64,000 bases of DNA, from the NCBI GenBank assembly GCA_036725345.1, contig DAIMEJ010000016.1:10116-74115 (forward strand). The letters run 5' to 3'. The first letter of the stretch is position 1; each line of letters opens with the position of its first letter. The notes under the pieces are model-generated. The model saw nothing but the letters and a program-made list of their open reading frames with translations, was not told where the DNA came from and made no database searches. The translations under genes were made by a program, and so were the position numbers. This stretch comes from JAPLJU01 sp036725345 (GTDB taxonomy: Bacteria > Desulfobacterota > Syntrophia > Syntrophales > UBA2192). Of the stretch, positions 8,136 to 16,542 are shown one piece after another.

Positions 8136-8197
8136 TCATGCCCCCGAGGGGCGGGGGATTTTGAGTCCCCTGCGTCTACCAGTTTCACCACTCCGGC
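8110..8197 (-). tRNA. tRNA-Leu (anticodon CAA)
   Basis: On the minus strand GCCGGAG begins the acceptor stem and CTCCGGC plus ACCA ends it, with CCA encoded. The anticodon loop is CTCAAAA in a GGGGA/TCCCC stem, giving CAA. A long variable arm (CCCGCCCCTCGGGGGC region) and GGTTCGACTCC are typical of a class II tRNA. Its 3' end faces the integrase gene. Confidence 0.97.
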
Positions 8198-8245
8198 GTT
8201 GCAGTTGATTATAGGGGGGGTCTTCCCGTTGTCAAGAAAATTGTA

Positions 8246-8274
8246 TTGACAACACGGAAAACCGTGTGTTAGGA
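8246..8274 (+). promoter_or_regulatory. Predicted promoter of tRNA-Ala
   Basis: TTGACA (8246-8251), 17-base spacer and TTAGGA (8269-8274), about 27 bases before tRNA-Ala. The spacer contains a perfect hairpin ACACGG-AAAA-CCGTGT, and TTGTCAA/TTGACAA form an inverted repeat around 8229-8252, so a regulator could bind here. The -10 match is weak. Confidence 0.45.
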
Positions 8275-8300
8275 AAATGGCTCAATTTCATTCCCATTTC

Positions 8301-8376
<76 letters not shown>

Positions 8377-8527
8377 GAGTATTAGAGGGGTGGCTGAAAA
8401 GCTGCCCCTTTTTTATGTCTTTTTTACGGCGGGCATTTGGTGCTTCACGCCCCCGATAGCCTTCATTCTGGTAAGCATTTTGCACGGAATGGATCGACCA
8501 GTGATCTTCAAGGGGTTGTATAAGAAC

Positions 8528-9052
8528 ATGCGATTTTTCTCCGCAAGATTGACGGGCGCAATCCTGATCGTTCTTTTCCTCTTCCACCTGCCGGGGGCCT
8601 CGCCCGCACAACCCTTCATCAGGGAGGACAGTGTCGATCGCATCGTCATCGAGAAATCCAAAAGGACCATGACGCTTTACAGGGACGGGCAGGAAGTTAA
8701 ATCCTATAACATCGCCCTCGGTCGGGACCCCGTGGGTCACAAGCTGATGCAGGGGGATCAGAAGACGCCGGAGGGGGTTTACTTCATCGACTACCGCATC
8801 TCGAAAAGCATCTATCACAAGGCACTTCACGTCTCCTACCCGAACATGGCCGATGTCGAAAGAGCGAGGGCCATCGGCGTTTCACCGGGCGGCAAGATCA
8901 TGATTCACGGGATGAAGGAAGACAAGTTCTGGATGGGATCGGTCCACTATCTCTTCAACTGGACCAACGGCTGTATCGCCGTGACGAACAGCGAGATCGA
9001 TGAAATCTGGGATCTCGTTCCCGACTGGACGACAGTGGAAATCAGACCCTGA
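8528..9052 (+). CDS. L,D-transpeptidase (YkuD family), exported
   Basis: 174 residues from the ATG at 8528. The upstream open frame reaches almost to the tRNA, but this Met starts a clear signal peptide (MRFFSARLTGAILIVLFLF, cleavage near SPA-QP). The YkuD domain covers about 37-172, with catalytic H127 in MIHGMK and C149 in WTNGCIAVTN; the usual S-x-G-C is T-N-G-C here, as in other members. The family forms 3-3 crosslinks in peptidoglycan or anchors lipoproteins to it, in the periplasm. It is a single gene following tRNA-Ala. Confidence 0.88.
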   Translation: MRFFSARLTGAILIVLFLFHLPGASPAQPFIREDSVDRIVIEKSKRTMTLYRDGQEVKSYNIALGRDPVGHKLMQGDQKTPEGVYFIDYRISKSIYHKALHVSYPNMADVERARAIGVSPGGKIMIHGMKEDKFWMGSVHYLFNWTNGCIAVTNSEIDEIWDLVPDWTTVEIRP

Positions 9053-9206
9053 CGGGTCGCTTCGGCACCGTTTTTGACAAGCCTGAATATCCCGCCGACC
9101 TCACCCCTACACAACCCGGGGTCATTTCAGACCTTGAAATAAGATTCGCGAGGCATTATAGAGGTCGCGTGTTATGTCCGGGGATACGGATCACGGGGGT
9201 GAAAAA

Positions 9207-9434
9207 ATGACGTACATTTACAGGACCACGACCGGGACATTTTCCATCGAGCCCGATGAACAGTGCGAGGGCATGGTCAAGCTCTGTATCGGAGGCATGT
9301 GGCTTGCCACCTTCGAGAAGGCCGAAGAGGCCGCCCAATGCGTTCAGTGCAGGCAGACGGGCTGGTACGACTGGGACAAAGGCGCCCTCTCCGAATCCGC
9401 ACCCTGCGACCTCGGCGAGTGGGAGTGCCTCTGA
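9207..9434 (+). CDS. Small hypothetical protein
   Basis: 75 residues from the ATG at 9207, which has GGGGGTG upstream and begins MTYIYRTT. It is acidic, with a compact sequence containing four cysteines (C22, C28, and CVQC near 49-52) and WYDWDKG. No membrane segment or known domain was recognised. It stands alone between the L,D-transpeptidase and a minus-strand membrane protein. The region 9435-9630 after it shows no gene. Confidence 0.5.
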   Translation: MTYIYRTTTGTFSIEPDEQCEGMVKLCIGGMWLATFEKAEEAAQCVQCRQTGWYDWDKGALSESAPCDLGEWECL

Positions 9435-9630
9435 ATCACCTTTTCAATACGTTGTTCTTTCTGTTTCCCGGAAGCGTTACCCGCCGCAGTCTCCCCATCA
9501 CCTGAGGCTCGGCCTTGCAGGCATACGTTTTAAGACCGTTCCGCCCCGACCCCGGCGGGATCAAAGCGGAATGAAAAGCGCGAGCAAAACCCCTGTCGCA
9601 GACAGGATCCTCATCGAGTCATGCTGAAGC

Positions 9631-9879
9631 CTATCGGGAGGGTTTGGCCGGTTCGGGAGGCTCGACGGCTGTCTGGGGCATATCGAAATCCCTGACCTTC
9701 AGGGTGTTGATCTGTTCGAGGCCTGTAACGAGCGTCACCTGCCCTGTGATCCTGTTGAGTTTGTAGAATCCCACGCCGTTCATGGCGTGGACGGGGATGA
9801 CCTGAAACCTTGTCCAGTAGAGGGCGACGACAAGGAGGACCACGCCCGCCGCCAGGTACATCAGACATTTCTTATCCAT
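9631..9879 (-). CDS. Small single-pass membrane protein
   Basis: 82 residues with one membrane segment at about 6-21 (LMYLAAGVVLLVVALYW), then a hydrophilic part of about 60 residues with the stretch GFYKLNRITGQVTLVTG, which looks like a beta-hairpin and is common in small periplasmic-facing proteins. AAGGAGG lies 4 bases before the ATG. It ends in a proline-rich tail. Function unknown. Confidence 0.65.
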   Translation of the reverse strand: MDKKCLMYLAAGVVLLVVALYWTRFQVIPVHAMNGVGFYKLNRITGQVTLVTGLEQINTLKVRDFDMPQTAVEPPEPAKPSR

Positions 9880-10096
9880 AAAACCTCCTTCAGGATTTGA
9901 ATGGGCAACCCTTTTACTACAAACGACGGGAGAAAGATAGCCCTTTCATCCCTGCCGCTCGCCGCTTTTCCCTCCTGATTCTAAGTTGACCTTTCCCCGG
10001 CCATGAATTATATAAGAATTTAATAACATTTCAAAAAAGCGGGAAATCCCGTTGCCCCGGAAGGGACAGCGCGCCCCCCTTTGGAAGGAGCGATTG

Positions 10097-10633
10097 ATGA
10101 TGATCAAAAAAATCGTTTTCGTCACGGGTTTTCTCATGCTGTTGTCCGCCTGTGCCCCCGTCATTTCGCAGACCACCATGGGCACCGTGGACAAGAGCAT
10201 CGCCTTTCCGGCCCTTCAGCAAAACCCCGACGCCTATAAAGGAAGTGTCGTGCTGCTGGGGGGTCAGATCATTACGACGACCGTGAAAGCCAACGAGACG
10301 TGGATCGAGGTTCTGGAAAAGCCCCTCGACTACGAACAGAGGCCCTCGGATGCCGACCAGTCCTTCGGCCGCTTCCTGGTGCGCTTTCAGGGCTTCCTGG
10401 ATCCCGCCATCTATGCCAGCGGGCGAAAACTGACCGTGGCGGGGCAGGTGGAAGGCAAGGTGATCCGCCCTATTAAGGAAGTCAATTACACCTATCCCGT
10501 GCTCGCGGCTAGGGAGCACTATCTCTGGAAACCGGAAGACGCCTACAGCGCTCCGCGGTTCGGCATCGGTGTCGGGGTAGGCGCGGGAAGCGGGGGCAGC
10601 GGTGGCGGTGTGGGTATAGGGATTTACAGATGA
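10097..10633 (+). CDS. Slp-family outer-membrane lipoprotein, copy 1
   Basis: 178 residues from ATG 10097 (GGAAGGAG upstream). A lipoprotein signal is clear: MMIKKIVFVTGFLMLLSAC with lipobox LSAC. The mature part resembles Slp: DKSIAFPALQQNPDAYKGSVVLLGG, then QSFGRFLVRFQGFLDPAIYASGRKLTVAGQVEG. Slp-type proteins are starvation-inducible outer-membrane lipoproteins of unclear role. The C-terminus ends in a glycine-rich repeat (GVGVGAGSGGSGGG). A paralogue overlaps it by four bases, so the two are co-translated. Confidence 0.88.
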   Translation: MMIKKIVFVTGFLMLLSACAPVISQTTMGTVDKSIAFPALQQNPDAYKGSVVLLGGQIITTTVKANETWIEVLEKPLDYEQRPSDADQSFGRFLVRFQGFLDPAIYASGRKLTVAGQVEGKVIRPIKEVNYTYPVLAAREHYLWKPEDAYSAPRFGIGVGVGAGSGGSGGGVGIGIYR

Positions 10634-11163
10634 GACCTAAGTATCTTATCCCGATCTTTTTCACGCTGATGGTCGCCTGTGCACCCTTTCCGCAGGAGAC
10701 CATGCGGGAAGTTGAAAAAGACATCGCTTTTGAGGATGTGCTGAAGGACCCCGGGTTGTTCAAGGGGAAAGTCGTCCTCTGGGGCGGCGTGATCATCGAG
10801 GCCGTCAACCGGCCGGATGTCACCCTGATCATTGTCCGGCAGACGGAACTTGATTTCCAGAAACAGCCCAAGGATCTGGATAAATCAGCGGGCCGTTTCA
10901 TCGTTCGATATGCGGGTTTCCTCGACCCGGCGATTTACAGCAAGGGCAGGGAACTGACGGTTTCGGGCGCCGTCGCCGGCAAAGAGGATCGCCTCGTGGG
11001 GGAACACCGCTATATTTACCCTGTCATCGATGCCAGGGATATCCGCCTCTGGGAGCAAAGACAGGATTATCCTTATTATTACGATCCCCTGTTCTGGGGT
11101 CCGCCCTATCCTTACTGGGGACCCTATCCTTACGGATGGCGCCGCCATCCTTACTGGTGGTGA
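10630..11163 (+). CDS. Slp-family outer-membrane lipoprotein, copy 2
   Basis: 177 residues, starting in the ATGA overlap with copy 1. It has a short lipoprotein signal (MRPKYLIPIFFTLMVAC, lipobox MVAC) and the same core (DIAFEDVLKDPGLFKGKVVLWGG, RFIVRYAGFLDPAIYSKGRELTVSG). The tail differs: it is rich in Pro, Tyr and Trp (YPYYYDPLFWGPPYPYWGP). The pair looks like a tandem duplication in which the core was kept and the tails diverged. Confidence 0.88.
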   Translation: MRPKYLIPIFFTLMVACAPFPQETMREVEKDIAFEDVLKDPGLFKGKVVLWGGVIIEAVNRPDVTLIIVRQTELDFQKQPKDLDKSAGRFIVRYAGFLDPAIYSKGRELTVSGAVAGKEDRLVGEHRYIYPVIDARDIRLWEQRQDYPYYYDPLFWGPPYPYWGPYPYGWRRHPYWW

Positions 11164-11290
11164 TGAAAAGAGACACCGGGGCTCAGGCGCCGGGCATCGG
11201 GAAATGAGCGGTGCGAACCTTTATCCGGTTGTTTTGCGGAATATAAAGGATCAAAACCAGGCGCTTTTAAGGTTATCAAGGGGGGATTTT

Positions 11291-12166
11291 ATGGAGAGCA
11301 TGACGAAACGCGGGATGGGGTGGCTGCCGGACTATCCGGATTTCAGGGATTACACGGTCGGGAGCGATCAGGTCCTCCCGATTCTGAAAAAGGCGAAACT
11401 TCTGCAGAGAGCCCGCGAGGTGCCGGACAAGATAGACCTCAGGGCCTGGTGCTCACCCGTGGAAGACCAGGGGGAGCTGGGTTCCTGCACGGCTCATGCC
11501 GGCGTGGGTATCGTCGAATATTTCGAAAAGAGGGCCTTCGGCAAACATCTCAACGCCTCGCGCCTGTTTCTCTACAAGGTGACGAGGAACCTTCTCAGAT
11601 GGACGGGTGACACGGGGGCCTTTCTGCGGACGACTATGGGCGCACTGGTCCTCTTCGGTGTCCCGCCTGAAAAACACTGGCCATACCATGTCGCCGATTT
11701 CGAGAAAGAACCCCCCGCCTTCTGTTACGCCTACGCCCAGAATTACCAGGCCATCAGCTATTACCGTCTGGATCCTCCGGGGTCGTCGAATGAGGAGCTG
11801 CTCAAGCGGATCAAGGCCAATCTCGCGGAGGGGCTGCCCGCCATGTTCGGTTTCACCGTTTACGACAGCATCTCCCAGGCCGACAAAGACGGCCGGATTC
11901 CTTTCCCCACGCCCGGCGAAAAGGTCCTCGGGGGACATGCCGTGGCGGCGATGGGCTACGACGACAAAATGAAAATCAAGAATACTGGACCCGGGGGCAA
12001 GACGACCACGGGGGCCTTCCTCGTCCGGAACTCCTGGGGCAAGGCGTGGGGGGATGCCGGCTACGGCTGGCTGCCCTACGATTACGTGTTGAAGGGACTC
12101 GCCGATGACTGGTGGTCGCTGGTCAAGAGCGAATGGGTCGACACGGGCGAGTTCGGCATGAAGTGA
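11291..12166 (+). CDS. Papain-like (C1 family) cysteine peptidase
   Basis: 291 residues from ATG 11291, with AAGGGGGG upstream. The papain fold is clear: oxyanion Q60 and nucleophile C66 in VEDQGELGSCTAHA, H216 in GGHAVAAMGYDD, N247 in VRNSWGKAWGDAGYGWLP. There is no signal peptide and no long pro-domain, so it probably acts in the cytoplasm or leaves the cell by another route. Bacterial C1 peptidases of this compact type are widespread, but their substrates are unknown. It converges on ppiD across a shared terminator. Confidence 0.88.
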   Translation: MESMTKRGMGWLPDYPDFRDYTVGSDQVLPILKKAKLLQRAREVPDKIDLRAWCSPVEDQGELGSCTAHAGVGIVEYFEKRAFGKHLNASRLFLYKVTRNLLRWTGDTGAFLRTTMGALVLFGVPPEKHWPYHVADFEKEPPAFCYAYAQNYQAISYYRLDPPGSSNEELLKRIKANLAEGLPAMFGFTVYDSISQADKDGRIPFPTPGEKVLGGHAVAAMGYDDKMKIKNTGPGGKTTTGAFLVRNSWGKAWGDAGYGWLPYDYVLKGLADDWWSLVKSEWVDTGEFGMK

Positions 12167-12192
12167 GTGGCCGCTGCGGCGGGCTGTAAATG

Positions 12193-12228
12193 AAAAGCGG
12201 GGGTCGGAGAAATTCCACCCCCGCTTTT
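12193..12228. terminator. Bidirectional terminator
   Basis: AAAAGCGGGGGT (12193-12204) pairs perfectly with ACCCCCGCTTTT (12217-12228), giving a 12-bp stem with T-runs on both strands. It serves the convergent peptidase and ppiD genes. Confidence 0.85.
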
Positions 12229-12254
12229 ATTATCCATAACCGGGTGGATGCGCC

Positions 12255-13856
12255 TCAAAGAGCGCCGGCTTCTTTCTTGATGGTGATCTTGCCTTCCTTT
12301 GTCATCAATTCTTTCTGTTCATTGAGCCAGGCCTGGAAGTAGCCTGTTTGTTTCATCTGCAGGAGCCGTTCACGAAGCTCGTCTTTCCTCGCTTCGAATC
12401 CCTTGGGATCAACCCCTGTTCGCCCCTTGAACTTGAGGACCACGAAACCGTCGTCGGAGGAAAAGACGCGATCGGCAAACAGGTTTTTCTCCGATAACGG
12501 AAGCAGAGTATCGTATATCTCCTTGGAGCTGCCGACCTTGGGAACGGCCCCCGCCGTCAAAGAGAAAAAGCCCGTTTCCGAAATGTCCATTCCCTTTGCG
12601 CGGGCCAGGGAGCGGCTGTCTTCCCCTTTTTTGAACCGTTGGAGAACCTCCTGGGCCGTCGCCTGACAGAGGCTTCTCGCCCTGTCGTTGATGTATTTCC
12701 CCTCGATCTGGACTCTCGCTTCGGAGAGCTTGGGCACGTATGAGGGTTTTCGAGCCGCCAGCTTGATCAGGTAATGCCCTCGCGGGCCGGACAAAACGGG
12801 ACTGACGTCATTGCCCTTCAACGAGAAGATCTCCTCTGCCGCGTTCTTAACCTCCCGAAGTTCCGCCGGCAGGTTTCCTCCCGAGAAGAATCCCGTGGTG
12901 TGTACGGGGAGCCCCTTCTCCTTCGCGTAGGCTTCGAAGTTTTCCTCCTGATAAATCGTGTCGTGAGCCTTTTTGGCCTCGTCGGCAGCGACGGTCATGG
13001 CCCTGGCCATTCTCAACTCTCTGGCGATTCTGTCCTGGACCTGGGCGAAGGGGGGAGCACTGCCCCTGCCGGCCGTCCCCTGCTTCATCCTCTCGTAGTG
13101 GCTCTTCACCTCATCGGCTGAAATCTGGACCTTGCCGGCGTAGTGCTCGGCCAGGAAGGCGAGGTATCGGACCTGAAACTGCTCGGGGACCCTCAGGGTC
13201 TCGGCGTTTTCACTCAGGTAGGCTTCGAGGTCTTTTTCCGTTGGTCGTACTTCTCTGCGGCAGTTCTGAAGGGGGAGTTTGAATATCTCCAGGTTGATCC
13301 TCTCCGTCTGGAGCCGGTAAGCCTCAAAGGCCTCCAGGTCCGACACCTTGGCGCCCTCCCTGATCATGCGCTCAAGCTTGATGATGCGAAGCCCCTTCCT
13401 CTGCGCGGCCTCGAAATCCTCGGCGGAGATCCGGTTGTATTTGAGGAACTGCTGGTAGAGGCGTTCATCGAACATCCCGCCTCTTTGAAAAGCGGGATAT
13501 CTGGAAATATAGCGCTGCACTTCCTCGTCGCTCACCGTGATGTTCATCCGCTCGGCGATGTTCACGAGGACGGCCTGATTGACGAGGTTATCGAGCACCC
13601 GCTCCTTCACCTTGAGGCTTTTCATCACCTCGTCGGAAATGTTCCCCCCGAAGGTCTGTCGGTACATGTCCAGGGTGTTCTGCAATTCCCGGCGGTAGTC
13701 CGTGTAGGTGATGAACTTCCCGTCGACTTCAGCGACGGATTCCGCCTCTCGGCTCCAGCGAAGGGACCCGAAGTAGAAAATGAAGACGATGATGATGAGG
13801 CCGAGCAGGACCTTCATGATCCAGCTTCGGGCATGTTTTCTCATGAATTGGAGCAT
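12255..13856 (-). CDS. ppiD: PpiD-like periplasmic folding chaperone (peptidyl-prolyl isomerase)
   Basis: 533 residues. An N-terminal anchor (about 13-31, WIMKVLLGLIIIVFIFYFG) leaves the rest in the periplasm. It continues with a SurA_N-type chaperone domain (about 35-200) and a parvulin-like region (about 220-400). The parvulin part lacks an obvious canonical active-site run, as in E. coli PpiD, so the enzyme may act mainly as a chaperone at the SecYEG exit. It is the only gene of its unit and diverges from mreB. Confidence 0.88.
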   Translation of the reverse strand: MLQFMRKHARSWIMKVLLGLIIIVFIFYFGSLRWSREAESVAEVDGKFITYTDYRRELQNTLDMYRQTFGGNISDEVMKSLKVKERVLDNLVNQAVLVNIAERMNITVSDEEVQRYISRYPAFQRGGMFDERLYQQFLKYNRISAEDFEAAQRKGLRIIKLERMIREGAKVSDLEAFEAYRLQTERINLEIFKLPLQNCRREVRPTEKDLEAYLSENAETLRVPEQFQVRYLAFLAEHYAGKVQISADEVKSHYERMKQGTAGRGSAPPFAQVQDRIARELRMARAMTVAADEAKKAHDTIYQEENFEAYAKEKGLPVHTTGFFSGGNLPAELREVKNAAEEIFSLKGNDVSPVLSGPRGHYLIKLAARKPSYVPKLSEARVQIEGKYINDRARSLCQATAQEVLQRFKKGEDSRSLARAKGMDISETGFFSLTAGAVPKVGSSKEIYDTLLPLSEKNLFADRVFSSDDGFVVLKFKGRTGVDPKGFEARKDELRERLLQMKQTGYFQAWLNEQKELMTKEGKITIKKEAGAL

Positions 13857-13932
13857 GATGAAATTCTCCCGGAATCAACCAAAGGTTTCTATTACAGTCG
13901 CATGAAAATTGCAACAATTTTCAGAATAATGA

Positions 13933-13961
13933 TTGATTCGCGGGGTTAAATGCTGTATAAG
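13933..13961 (+). promoter_or_regulatory. Predicted sigma-70 promoter of mreB
   Basis: TTGATT (13933-13938), a 17-base spacer and TATAAG (13956-13961) lie 67 bases before the mreB GTG. A perfect inverted repeat GAAAATTG-CAA... CAATTTTC (13904-13922) just upstream lies between mreB and the divergent ppiD gene and could be an operator. Confidence 0.6.
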
Positions 13962-14028
13962 AGCCCACCTAGAATCATGAACCGTGTCGATACACGGGGT
14001 TACGTTGCAGTGAGGAGGACGCAAGAAG

Positions 14029-15066
14029 GTGTTATTCGATTTTATCCTGGGGAAATTTTCAAACGATCTGGCCGTCGATCTGGGCACGGCCAACACGCTC
14101 GTTTTCGTGAAGGGAAAGGGCATTGTGCTCAGTGAGCCTTCCGTCGTGGCGGTGCACAGGGATTCGAGGGGGATCAAAAAAGTGCTTGCCGTCGGCGCAG
14201 AGGCCAAGAAGATGCTGGGCAAGACGCCCGGAAACATCGAGGCCATCCGGCCCATGAAGGGAGGCGTGATCGCCGATTTTGACATCACGGAAGCAATGCT
14301 CCGTCACTTTATACGGCAGGTTCATAACCGCAGGACCCTGATCCGCCCGCGGATCATCATATCCATTCCCTCCGGCGTCACCCAGGTGGAGCGCAGAGCC
14401 GTCAAGGAAACGGCCGAATCCGCGGGGGCCCGGGAGGTCTATCTCATCGAGGAACCGATGGCGGCGGCCATCGGCTCGGGGCTTCCCATTCGGGAGCCCG
14501 TGAGTTCCATGGTGGTGGATATCGGGGGCGGGACCACGGAAGTGGCCGTCATTTCCCTGTCCGGCATCGTTTATGCCAAGTCCGTCCGCGTGGCCGGGGA
14601 CCGGATGGATGAGGGCATCGTTCAATATCTGAAACGAAAGTACAGCCTCCTGATCGGTGAAAAAACCGGGGAGATGATCAAAATGACGATCGGCTGCGCC
14701 TATCCCGAGGACGAGTTGAGGACCGTGGAAGTCAAGGGAAGGGACCTTATCTCCGGCATCCCCAAGATCGTGGAACTCAACTCCGAGGAGGCCCGGGAAT
14801 CCCTGGCTGAACCCATCAGCATCATCGTCGAAACCATCAAGGATGCCCTCGAGCAAATGCCGCCGGAACTGGCCGCCGATATCGTGGACCGGGGAATCGT
14901 TCTGACGGGGGGCGGCGCGCTCCTGAGAGGGATCGACAAGCTTCTCAGGGAAGAGACGAATCTTCCGATCACCATTTCCGATGACCCGCTGTCGACCGTG
15001 GCCCGGGGCTCCGGCGTTGTGCTCGATGAAATCGACCTGTTGAAAGAGGTTGCCATTCAACTGTAG
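14029..15066 (+). CDS. mreB: Rod shape-determining protein MreB
   Basis: 345 residues, the usual length. It begins with GTG at 14029, preceded by GAGGAGG. Actin-fold motifs are present: DLGTANTLVF (phosphate 1), VVDIGGGTTEVAV (phosphate 2) and TGGGALLRGID (adenosine site). MreB filaments guide lateral cell-wall synthesis under the inner membrane. It heads the order mreB-mreC-mreD-mrdA-rodA, found in many Gram-negatives, so the cell is probably rod-shaped. Confidence 0.98.
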   Translation: MLFDFILGKFSNDLAVDLGTANTLVFVKGKGIVLSEPSVVAVHRDSRGIKKVLAVGAEAKKMLGKTPGNIEAIRPMKGGVIADFDITEAMLRHFIRQVHNRRTLIRPRIIISIPSGVTQVERRAVKETAESAGAREVYLIEEPMAAAIGSGLPIREPVSSMVVDIGGGTTEVAVISLSGIVYAKSVRVAGDRMDEGIVQYLKRKYSLLIGEKTGEMIKMTIGCAYPEDELRTVEVKGRDLISGIPKIVELNSEEARESLAEPISIIVETIKDALEQMPPELAADIVDRGIVLTGGGALLRGIDKLLREETNLPITISDDPLSTVARGSGVVLDEIDLLKEVAIQL

Positions 15067-15199
15067 ACGATAAGGTCGTTGAGGGTATCCCGCGTCACGG
15101 GTCAGGCACGGGCAAGACTCGAGAAGACTCCGTTCTCTTTCCGGCAACCCGCTGGGAGGCATTCCTAACATCGCATCACCGGATCGGTTCCATTCAGAG

Positions 15200-16033
15200 A
15201 TGTTTTTCTTTAAAAAATATCAAAGGCTCGCCATCGCCTTTGTCTTCATTGTTGCCTCTCTCGCTCTCCTATCCTATCATCTGAAACGGCCGGGTCAGGT
15301 CGGATTCTTCAAGAAAGTGGCCATGGAGACAGCCTCCCCCGTTGAGAAGGGAATCCATTCCGCCTTCCGGGGGCTCGGGGACGTCTGGGGCCGCTACCTC
15401 TTCCTCGTCGGTCTCGAGTCCGAAAACCGGGATCTCAAGAAAAAAATCGCCGATCTCCAGAACGAGATCAATTCCTACCGGGAGATGTACTACGAGGTCG
15501 GTCGTCTGAAAAAAATCCTCTCCCTGGAAGAGACGATGATCTACTCCACCGTCGCGGCCAGGGTCGTCAGCAATGAAAGATCGTCGCTCTTCAAGACGAT
15601 CATCATTGAAAAGGGAACCGACGACGGCATCGTTGAGGGACTTCCCGTCGTGACCTCACAGGGGATCGTGGGCCGCATCATTGAGTCATCCTGGAATGTC
15701 TCACGCGTCCTTCTGGTCACGGACTACAACAGCAACATCGATGCCCTTGTCCAGGGCAGCCGCGCGCAGGGTATTCTGCAGGGAGGCGGACCGCAGCTCT
15801 GCCGCCTCAAATACGTTCAGCGCACCGACGAGGTGAAGCCGGGCGACACACTGGTCACATCGGGGCTGGGGGGCATTTTCCCCAAGGGGCTGGTCCTCGG
15901 GATGATCGCGACGGCGGAAAAGAGGGAGACGGGGCTATTCCAGCACGTGGAGGTGATGCCCGCCGTTGATTTCACGAAGCTGGAGGAGGTGCTGGTCCTC
16001 ATCCCCGAACGAAGCAAGGAGAAAAGGAGATGA
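15200..16033 (+). CDS. mreC: Rod shape-determining protein MreC
   Basis: 277 residues with an N-terminal membrane segment (about 9-24), a coiled-coil stretch (about 70-105, ESENRDLKKKIADLQNEI) and the periplasmic beta-rich MreC domain (about 120-270, with GLPVVTSQGIVGRI and VTDYNSNIDALV). MreC links MreB and PBP2 in the elongasome. It overlaps mreD by four bases (ATGA). The 133 bases before it show no gene; the ribosome site is weak (CAGAG). Confidence 0.95.
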   Translation: MFFFKKYQRLAIAFVFIVASLALLSYHLKRPGQVGFFKKVAMETASPVEKGIHSAFRGLGDVWGRYLFLVGLESENRDLKKKIADLQNEINSYREMYYEVGRLKKILSLEETMIYSTVAARVVSNERSSLFKTIIIEKGTDDGIVEGLPVVTSQGIVGRIIESSWNVSRVLLVTDYNSNIDALVQGSRAQGILQGGGPQLCRLKYVQRTDEVKPGDTLVTSGLGGIFPKGLVLGMIATAEKRETGLFQHVEVMPAVDFTKLEEVLVLIPERSKEKRR

Positions 16034-16542
16034 TTTTTTATCTTCTGACCCTGCTCCTGGCCTTCTCGGTCATCATCCTGCAGCGGACGTTCGTCGATCT
16101 TCTCTTCGCGGGGAAGATCAGCCTCGAGCTGTCGCTTATGCTCGTCATCTTTGCCGGCTTCAACTTCGAGGAGGTGCGGGGCGGCATTTTCGCCGCGCTG
16201 ACGGGGTTTGTCTTTGACTGCCTCTCGGGCGCCGTCATGGGCCTCTATACCTTTTTTTACGTCATCGTCTTCTTTCTGACCCGGCTTCTGACGAACCGGA
16301 TCTACAGCGAGCAGATGTTCTTCATCATGATCTTCACCTTTCTGTGCGTTCTCCTGGAGGGGCTTTACATTGTCGTCCTCTACAAGTCCGTCTTTGACGT
16401 CAATATGAGCTACAATCTCTACAGGGTTTTTTTGCCGCAGGCCCTTGTGGCCGGCGTTCTGAGCCCGGCGCTCTTCGCGGGGCTGAATTATCTCGAGGTC
16501 TTGTTTCATGCCGGAGATCGACGATCGACTGAATCCCTATGA
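16030..16542 (+). CDS. mreD: Rod shape-determining protein MreD
   Basis: 170 residues, nearly all hydrophobic, with about five membrane segments, as for MreD. The start overlaps the mreC stop and the 3' end overlaps mrdA by 35 bases, showing tight translational coupling. Position and topology identify it, as the sequence of the family is poorly conserved. Confidence 0.9.
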   Translation: MIFYLLTLLLAFSVIILQRTFVDLLFAGKISLELSLMLVIFAGFNFEEVRGGIFAALTGFVFDCLSGAVMGLYTFFYVIVFFLTRLLTNRIYSEQMFFIMIFTFLCVLLEGLYIVVLYKSVFDVNMSYNLYRVFLPQALVAGVLSPALFAGLNYLEVLFHAGDRRSTESL

